A stretch of DNA of 64,000 nt, taken from Streptomyces violaceoruber. Lineage in GTDB: Bacteria > Actinomycetota > Actinomycetes > Streptomycetales > Streptomycetaceae. This document shows, piece by piece, positions 58,203-64,000 of this stretch. The notes beneath the pieces were generated by a model, which worked only from the letters and a program-made list of their open reading frames with translations, did no database searches and had not been told where the DNA came from. Where the stretch lies: positions 62,001 to 126,000 of the forward strand of contig JODI01000025.1 in NCBI GenBank assembly GCA_000720805.1, written 5' to 3'. Position numbers and translations under genes: made by a program. Every line of letters begins with the position of its first letter. Position 1 is the stretch's first letter.

Positions 58203-61200
58203 GACGTCTCCCGCCCACCCGGCGTGCCGTGTGCGGCACGCACCTCCCAGTCCGTGTCGCCGAAGCTCATCAACGCCAGCACGCACGCGTCGCCGTTCGT
58301 CAGCAGTTTCCGGCGTGCCCTGAGCAGCGCCTCGCCCAGCGGAGAGCCGGAGGGCTCGGCGGCCGCGGCCCGAAGCTCCGCCAGCAGCCGCACACCGACG
58401 GGGACGATGTGCTGCCCGAGCACGGGGACCGCGGTGGCCACGACACCGGGAGCGCCGTCGTCGAGCAGCGCGGTGGAGGCGTCGGAGAAGAGCGTGGACC
58501 CGCCGGCGGTCGCACAGCCCAGCAGAAGGACCACCGGCTCCGGTCCGCCGTCATGGGCGAAGAGGAACTCCAGCCCGTCGACGACATCGATCTCGTCGCC
58601 CTCGCCCAGCCCCAGGACGGTGACGCCGTCGGCCTTCTCCGTGGAATGCGGGAACAGCACGACCGCGCCGGGCCGGGTGCCCCGCTCGCGCAGTTCGCGG
58701 ACCAGCGTGTACAGCCCCGTCCAGTCGGCGGCGAGCCGCACCGCCTCCGGCTCCGCCTCGGTCAGGGACGCCACGGCGGTGGTCCAGGCGTGGACGTCGT
58801 TGTGGTCGGCCCGCGCGGAGGCGGCGGCGCACACGGGGGCGAGATCGCAGGCGTGCCGTTCGACGTCCGGGCTGACGGCAAGGGCGAAGCGCGTGTCGGC
58901 GGACTCCCGCCGGACGTGGCGCTCGATCACCTTCGACGCCCCCCAGAAGCCGAAGGGGCAGACGGCTGTTCGGTCGTCCCGTTCCGGGCAGCCCGCGCAG
59001 TCGTCGCCGTCCACGTACGCCGGGGCATGAGGACACAGATGCAGGGTCCGCCCGGGTGCCGTCTCGAGCTCGCGGTCGTACAGGAACTCGACGGGGAGGA
59101 TCGCCTCGGGTCCCGCCGAGTACACCGAGATGTGGCGTGCCTCGCGCAGCTGCCGGACAAGTCCGTCGCTCTCCCAGTCGACCGCGAACAGGGCCTTGCG
59201 CAGTCTGCGTCCGCGTCGCGCCAACTCGATCAGCAGGCCGGCGAAATCGGGACTCCGGTACCCGCCGAAGCCGTCGGCTCCGTCGACCAGCCCGCGCAGC
59301 CCGTCGAGCAGCACCTCCAGGTTCTTGCGGAGGCCGTGCGAGGCGCTGAGGTGGACGAATCCCTCCGTCCGTGCCGTGACCAGCGGAAGACCCTGCGTCG
59401 TACGCCCGATGAGGAGGGTCGCGTCGTGGGACCGGGCCAGGTCGAGTTCGTCGGTACGGGCACGGACCACGGACTCGACGCGGAACACCGGTGCCTCCCG
59501 CGCCCCGACGCGCCCGCTCAGCAGCCCTGTCTGAAGGAGGCGCGAGCCGTACAGCACGGCGATCCAGATCCGGACGTCCGAACCGGCGGCACCGGCCGTG
59601 AACCGGAGGTTCGCGGCGCTGCTGTCGCCGGTACCGGGAAGCTCGATCTCCTGCGCCGTGGCGCGTCCGCCGCCCGGCGCGGGGGTCAGATCCATGGCGA
59701 TCACGGTGAGCCGGTGTGCCCGCCCCTCAGGCAGGCTGTCGGCCGGAAACACCGGCTCCGCGGGGTGCGCCCGTGGGCCGGCGGCGAGGAGCACCCGGAC
59801 GTGGAACACGCTGTCCGGAACGATCCCGTGAGCCACGGCGGTGCCGTCCGGGTCGACCACGTCGGCCCGCAGGTACCGGGCGGGCGTCTGCCGGGCCCGA
59901 TGGGCCACCGCGCGCAGGTCACCGGCCGCGGCAGGGGTGAGCGCGGTCTCCCCGGCCCCGGGCGTGCCGCGCAGCGCACGGCCCACCCGGGCCTCCTCGG
60001 ACGGCTCGAGGGCATCGGGCGGTACGGCGGCCAGCACCGGGCGGATCCGGGTCGAGTCGAGGAAGCGCGGGTCCGCGGCCATGACCGGCACGAGCGCGCC
60101 GCACTCCCTGGCGGCACCGGACAGAGCCACGTCGAGGGGCAGGTCGAGGGAGAGCCGGTCGAGCAGGGCCTCCAGCCAGCGCCGCGCCGAGGGGCCGGGG
60201 TGCGCCGCGGCGGCGACGGCTGCCCGGTGCCGCGCGGCCAGCGACCGTAACTCCTCGGCAGAAGGCACCAGTTCGGGCGACTCGCCCACCACTACCACCG
60301 CGGTGGCGGGCGGCCCGACGTAGGAGCCGAGCGTGCCGCTGTCGCCGGTGTGGGGGACCAGCAGCAAGGACGCACGGCTCCAGCGGCCGTCGGCGGCGAC
60401 CGGAGCGAGCAGCCCGGCCTTCGCCTCGACCGCCGCGAGGAGCTCCTGCCGCAGGGGTGCGGCCGCCGAGGTTCCCGGCAGGACCGTGAGGCGCAGGGGC
60501 CAGCTCCAGCGGGGCACAAGCGACGCGTCGGCCGCGCGGGCGTCGTGCGCGACGGAGAGGACACCGGTGCCCTGCGCGAGCACCGCGGCGACCTCGGCGT
60601 TCCCGTCTGCCGCTGTCAGCCGGACACCGCGCGAGGCGCCGGCGACCAGCTGCCAGACATCGGCCACCCACAGTGCCTCCTCGGGGTGCTCGAGGAGCCA
60701 GGACAGCGGGTCGCTCCAGGGGACCAGCCTGGGAACGGAACCCCGCAGGATGCTCTGCCGTTCACCGAAGTGCCCGCTCTGCTCCCACTGGCCCGGTTCG
60801 ACGAGCGCCTCCGCGTCGATTCCCAGGGCGCCGGCGACCCCCGCGGCGAGCAGGGTGTCCGTCATCCTCAGGCCGTCCGCGTACCGGCCCAGGGCCTGGT
60901 GCGCGAGGAGTGAGGCCTGTTCGAACCGTTCTCCGGCGTCCGCCGCCCCGGCGAGGGCCACGCACACCTCGCGCCACGACAGCTCGCCGGCGGCACCGGG
61001 CCCGGCCCCGCCCGCCGGTCTCAACAGGGCCGGCACACCGGGAAGTTCTCCGGCCAGGGACAGCAACCGCTCGGCGCCACCGGCTCGTTCGCTGTCGCTG
61101 CCCGCCTGCGACATCACTTCGATCTCCGCCACCAACCCCGGCCTGAGCAGCAGCCAGTCGGGACTCGCCACCGCGGGCAGGCGTGGCCAGAGTCCGGCCA

Positions 61201-61228
61201 GCCGTGCGGCGGCAAGGCGAGCGCTCAT
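58199..61228 (-). CDS. CHAT-domain protein 2 with cysteine-rich insert
   Basis: 1009-aa protein of different build from the TPR-CHATs. The first 600 residues lack clear TPRs and hold a mixed alpha/beta region of unknown family. A cysteine cluster at about 731-765 (LCPHAPAYVDGDDCAGC, then AVCPFGFWG) could bind zinc. The C-terminal CHAT-like domain has candidate catalytic residues His in VVLFPHSTEKADG (about 858) and Cys in LLLGCATAGG (about 905). It is translationally coupled to the MBL gene and divergent from TPR-CHAT 3 with 78 bp between starts. This variant, with a Zn-like cluster inside the peptidase part, is not a standard architecture that I recognise. Confidence 0.78.
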   Translation of the reverse strand: MSARLAAARLAGLWPRLPAVASPDWLLLRPGLVAEIEVMSQAGSDSERAGGAERLLSLAGELPGVPALLRPAGGAGPGAAGELSWREVCVALAGAADAGERFEQASLLAHQALGRYADGLRMTDTLLAAGVAGALGIDAEALVEPGQWEQSGHFGERQSILRGSVPRLVPWSDPLSWLLEHPEEALWVADVWQLVAGASRGVRLTAADGNAEVAAVLAQGTGVLSVAHDARAADASLVPRWSWPLRLTVLPGTSAAAPLRQELLAAVEAKAGLLAPVAADGRWSRASLLLVPHTGDSGTLGSYVGPPATAVVVVGESPELVPSAEELRSLAARHRAAVAAAAHPGPSARRWLEALLDRLSLDLPLDVALSGAARECGALVPVMAADPRFLDSTRIRPVLAAVPPDALEPSEEARVGRALRGTPGAGETALTPAAAGDLRAVAHRARQTPARYLRADVVDPDGTAVAHGIVPDSVFHVRVLLAAGPRAHPAEPVFPADSLPEGRAHRLTVIAMDLTPAPGGGRATAQEIELPGTGDSSAANLRFTAGAAGSDVRIWIAVLYGSRLLQTGLLSGRVGAREAPVFRVESVVRARTDELDLARSHDATLLIGRTTQGLPLVTARTEGFVHLSASHGLRKNLEVLLDGLRGLVDGADGFGGYRSPDFAGLLIELARRGRRLRKALFAVDWESDGLVRQLREARHISVYSAGPEAILPVEFLYDRELETAPGRTLHLCPHAPAYVDGDDCAGCPERDDRTAVCPFGFWGASKVIERHVRRESADTRFALAVSPDVERHACDLAPVCAAASARADHNDVHAWTTAVASLTEAEPEAVRLAADWTGLYTLVRELRERGTRPGAVVLFPHSTEKADGVTVLGLGEGDEIDVVDGLEFLFAHDGGPEPVVLLLGCATAGGSTLFSDASTALLDDGAPGVVATAVPVLGQHIVPVGVRLLAELRAAAAEPSGSPLGEALLRARRKLLTNGDACVLALMSFGDTDWEVRAAHGTPGGRETS

Positions 61229-61306
61229 GGGCAGCCCTCACATTCAGCGGTGCGGGTGAGTCGCGGAAAGCCGCCGCCGTCGCTCCGCGGATCCTAGACT
61301 CACGCT
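61229..61306. promoter_or_regulatory. Divergent promoter of CHAT 2 and TPR-CHAT 3
   Basis: Only 78 bp separate the two starts. TAGACT at 61295-61300 is a plausible -10 box six bases before the GTG of TPR-CHAT 3, which implies a leaderless transcript. On the other strand GAGGGC precedes the CHAT 2 ATG. The tight spacing suggests linked control of both genes. Confidence 0.45.
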
Positions 61307-64000
61307 GTGAACGCGCTCCCGGCCGCGATCGCGGACTGCGAAGAACACGTCCAAGCCAAGGTTCTGCACCACGAGCGTCTGCAGCAGGCCCTCGACGACC
61401 ATCTCGACGACGAGGACAAGCTAGCGGACCTGGAGGACGAATCAGTACGGTCCGGCAGAGAACTGCTCGGCCTGATCCTCGACGCAGGTACCAGACGCCG
61501 CGTCGAAGTCTGCCTCGCCGTCGACCTGGTCCGGCGCTTTCGCCGCCGGGGAGCAGCCGCGCTCGCCGACCTGGAGGACGCGCTCGCACTCGGCCGCGCC
61601 CGGGTCGGGGCCCCTGACGCGAGCACCTGGGTCACCGACCGGGTCAACCTCGCGAGTGCCCTGCTCACTTCCTATGAGGAGCGGGACCGCGCCGACCACC
61701 TGGAGGAGTGCGTGGCCCTGCTCGCCCCCGCACTCGGGGACGAGGGCATCGACGACGAGGGGCGGGCGGCGATCGCCCGGAACCTCGCGACGGCGTACAG
61801 CAAGCGCTACAGCCTGCACCGGGATCCGGCGGACGTGGAACGCGCCGTCACGACGTCCCGGATCGCTCTCACCGACCCGGACATGGAGGCGGGCACCCGC
61901 GCCAACCTCGCCCTGGCGCTCTTGGCCTCCCACCACAGTGGAGCCGGCACGGGAGAGCCGCTGGACGAGGCCGCAGCCCTGATGCGGGACCGGCCACGTG
62001 GTCCGATGCGAGCCGCGGACGAGGCGAACTGGTGGGACACCCTCGCCCAGGTGAGGCTGGCTCAGTTCGAACGGGAAGGGCACGGCAGGCACCTGGAAGA
62101 CGCCGGCGCGGCCATGGGACGGGCCCTCACCCTGCTGCCCGCCGATCACCCGGGACGGGCCGGCTACCTCGGCACCGCGGCAGCGCTGGACTTCGCGCGC
62201 TACGGCCACCGCGGTGACCGGCGCGAGCTGGACACCGCGATCACCCGGGCCCAGGAGGCACGGACCCGCGGCGGGCTCAGCCGTCAGGACCGCGCGATCC
62301 TCGCCAACCAGATCTGCCTCACCGTCACCGAGCGGTTCGAGCACGACGGAAACCGCGACGACCTCGACCAGACGATCTCTCTGGCGCGTGAGGCGCTCGG
62401 CGCGGGTGTCCGCGTCGACATCGAGACGGCGCTGCGCGTCAATCTCGCGCACGCGCTCCATCAGCGTTTCGAGCTGGCCGGCGAGCGGCGCGACCTGACG
62501 GAGGGCATCGCCTGTCTGCTCCGCGTCCTCGCGAGGCGACAGGCACCGTCACCGGAACGAGCCGTCGCTCTCGCCGCAGCGGGCGGCATGTACGAGAGCA
62601 AGGCACTGGCACTGTGGTCCGACGGCCGGGCGAGCACGGCGATCGCCGATCTCGACCAGGCCATCCGCTACGCGCGTGAGGCTCTGGAACTGACCCCGCG
62701 GACGTCACCCGACTCCGTCATCTACCACACGAACCTGGCCTCCCGGCTGTCCTCCCGTGCCGAACTGACGGATTCCCAGGAGGACTTCGAGGAAGCGATC
62801 CGCTTCTACGAGAAGGCCCTCGATCAGGCGGAGGACAGCTCCTCGGCCTACGCCCGTATCGCCTACACCCTCGGCTGCCACCACGCCTCCCGGGCCGAAC
62901 GCACCGAGCCGCCCTCCCACCTGTCCGACCTGCAACGCGCCTGCGATCTGTGGGACGACGCCCTCGCAGCGGAACAGCCCTACATCACGCAGTTCGCCGG
63001 GCAGAGACTGGGTGACGTCGCCTTCCAGTTCGAGATCTGGGACAAATGCGAACAGGCCCTCGCGCTCTCGCTGGACGCCGCGCGGAACCTGACGGCACTA
63101 CGACCCCGTCTCGAGGACCGGGAACGTGCGCGGCTGGCGGTACAGGGGACTGCGGCCACGGCTGCCCTGGCCGCCGTACGGTCCGGCGCGCCGGAGCGGG
63201 CCGTGGTCCACCTCGAACAGGCGTCGGCCACGCTGCTCGCCGAAGCCGCGGGACGCCCCGCCGACAAGGTCGTCTTCGATGACGTCGTCGCCGCCGCGCG
63301 ACGCCTGGACGGCCCCTTGGTCTACTGGGCGGTCACCTACGCCGGTGGTGTCGCTCTCGTCGTGGCCAGGGACGGCGTGGTGACGCCCGTCCTCCTCGAC
63401 GTGACCGTGACGGACATCGACGAGGTGCTCACCGGTCTGCGGGAGGCGTTCGACACGCGGGACACGACAGACGGCGCCATCGACACGGACCACCAGCTCG
63501 ACCACTGGAACGCCGCCGTCGAATCAGCCGTGAACTGGACCTGGCACGCCCTGGTCGCCGAGGTCGTGACGGAGATGGACGCCGTGGGAGCGCTGGGTGG
63601 CGCGAGCGCCGTGGGTCTCGTGCCCGTCGGCCGGGTGGCGGCGCTCCCGCTCACGGTCGCGCGGACCGAGGAGGGCGAGGCCCTGTTCGAGCGGACCGTC
63701 CCCTGCGTCCTGCCCAACGCGCGCGCGGTCGGCCCTGCCGAACCGTGGCCCACGGCGCCCAGGGCGACGGTGGTCTGCGATGCGGGGCAGGGGGCGGACC
63801 ATCTGCCCGCGGCAGCGGCCGAGGCCCATCGGGTCGCTTCCTGCTACGCGAACGCCGAGGTACTGGTCGCTGCGTCGACCGGTGTGCCTTCGCCCGGTCG
63901 CGTTCTGCGCCACAGCAAGAGGTCCTCCGAAAGCCCGGCCGCCTCATCCGCCGTGCCCGCGGACGGCGGTGGCGCCGCCCTTGCGTTCCTGGCACACCTG
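61307..64000 (+). CDS. TPR-CHAT caspase-like protease 3 (partial, runs off the window)
   Basis: 898 codons are visible and the frame stays open to the right edge. It is a paralogue of TPR-CHAT 1: a helical repeat region up to about residue 610 (NLASALLTSYEERDRADHLEECVALL, NLASRLSSRAELTDSQEDFEEAIRFYEKAL), then the linker and CHAT start with shared landmarks (LDGPLVYWAVTYAGGVALVV near 668, VGLVPVGRVAALPLTVA near 765). The window ends at AFLAHL, just where the catalytic His segment should come, so activity cannot be judged. GTG at 61307 without a ribosome site but with a -10 box six bases upstream points to leaderless translation. Confidence 0.85.
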   Translation, partial: MNALPAAIADCEEHVQAKVLHHERLQQALDDHLDDEDKLADLEDESVRSGRELLGLILDAGTRRRVEVCLAVDLVRRFRRRGAAALADLEDALALGRARVGAPDASTWVTDRVNLASALLTSYEERDRADHLEECVALLAPALGDEGIDDEGRAAIARNLATAYSKRYSLHRDPADVERAVTTSRIALTDPDMEAGTRANLALALLASHHSGAGTGEPLDEAAALMRDRPRGPMRAADEANWWDTLAQVRLAQFEREGHGRHLEDAGAAMGRALTLLPADHPGRAGYLGTAAALDFARYGHRGDRRELDTAITRAQEARTRGGLSRQDRAILANQICLTVTERFEHDGNRDDLDQTISLAREALGAGVRVDIETALRVNLAHALHQRFELAGERRDLTEGIACLLRVLARRQAPSPERAVALAAAGGMYESKALALWSDGRASTAIADLDQAIRYAREALELTPRTSPDSVIYHTNLASRLSSRAELTDSQEDFEEAIRFYEKALDQAEDSSSAYARIAYTLGCHHASRAERTEPPSHLSDLQRACDLWDDALAAEQPYITQFAGQRLGDVAFQFEIWDKCEQALALSLDAARNLTALRPRLEDRERARLAVQGTAATAALAAVRSGAPERAVVHLEQASATLLAEAAGRPADKVVFDDVVAAARRLDGPLVYWAVTYAGGVALVVARDGVVTPVLLDVTVTDIDEVLTGLREAFDTRDTTDGAIDTDHQLDHWNAAVESAVNWTWHALVAEVVTEMDAVGALGGASAVGLVPVGRVAALPLTVARTEEGEALFERTVPCVLPNARAVGPAEPWPTAPRATVVCDAGQGADHLPAAAAEAHRVASCYANAEVLVAASTGVPSPGRVLRHSKRSSESPAASSAVPADGGGAALAFLAHL

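Overview
The window is chromosomal DNA of a Streptomyces or a close relative. Base composition is very high in G+C with strong third-position bias, GTG and TTG starts are common, and the gene families (SpoIIE-type phosphatase, ANTAR regulator, DUF2630, IS481 remnants, CmlR-type exporter, TPR-CHAT proteins) are typical of that group. No rRNA, tRNA or CRISPR array was recognised.

Region 1 (about 1-30.8 kb) is a catabolic super-cluster. One minus-strand run reads from a Rieske oxygenase (start 11273) through an SDR, a PEP-utilising mobile-domain protein, an ABM monooxygenase and a GAF/SpoIIE phosphatase to a ribose-type ABC importer. Divergent from it lie a VOC protein and a 2-oxoacid dehydrogenase E1alpha/E1beta/E2 operon. 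Then follow two TetR regulators, a seven-gene minus-strand beta-oxidation run (enoyl-CoA hydratase, unknown protein, PPDK-like enzyme, acyl-CoA dehydrogenase, DUF35 protein, thiolase, SDR) and a plus-strand acyl-CoA dehydrogenase, icmF and 3-hydroxyacyl-CoA dehydrogenase. I infer oxidation of an unidentified cyclic or branched compound to branched acyl-CoAs, rearranged by IcmF and fed to beta-oxidation. A shared operator-like motif (A-Y-T-N, 11 bases, CAGT) before several of these genes suggests one TetR regulon. A tandem 20-bp palindrome sits before icmF.

Region 2 (about 30.8-41.3 kb) is accessory and eroded. It holds fragments of a methyltransferase, a carboxylesterase, an MFS pump and an IS481 transposase, small secreted proteins with duplicated upstream regions, a DUF6510-like gene carrying a 7-bp tandem repeat, an AraC/MBL-hydrolase pair, and an intact chloramphenicol exporter (cmlR).

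Region 3 (about 41.3-48.1 kb) is stress-related: an NhaA-thioredoxin fusion, DUF2630, a Doc-like toxin/antitoxin pair, an MgtC-family protein, an LLM-class oxidoreductase under a perfect palindrome, a TPR protein and a GAF-ANTAR regulator. Region 4 (48.4-52.6 kb) has a macrolide-resistance erm locus with an MRLR-type leader peptide, but the methyltransferase looks broken by a start-proximal frameshift and an element near its 3' end. A secreted M4 metalloprotease follows.

Region 5 (53.1 kb to the right edge) is the most striking part: a compact island with three CHAT (caspase-like) proteins. A four-helix membrane protein is paired with TPR-CHAT 1; a metallo-beta-lactamase-fold protein is translationally coupled to a second, differently built CHAT protein; and a paralogous TPR-CHAT 3 runs off the window. 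I infer a conflict or programmed-cell-death type system.
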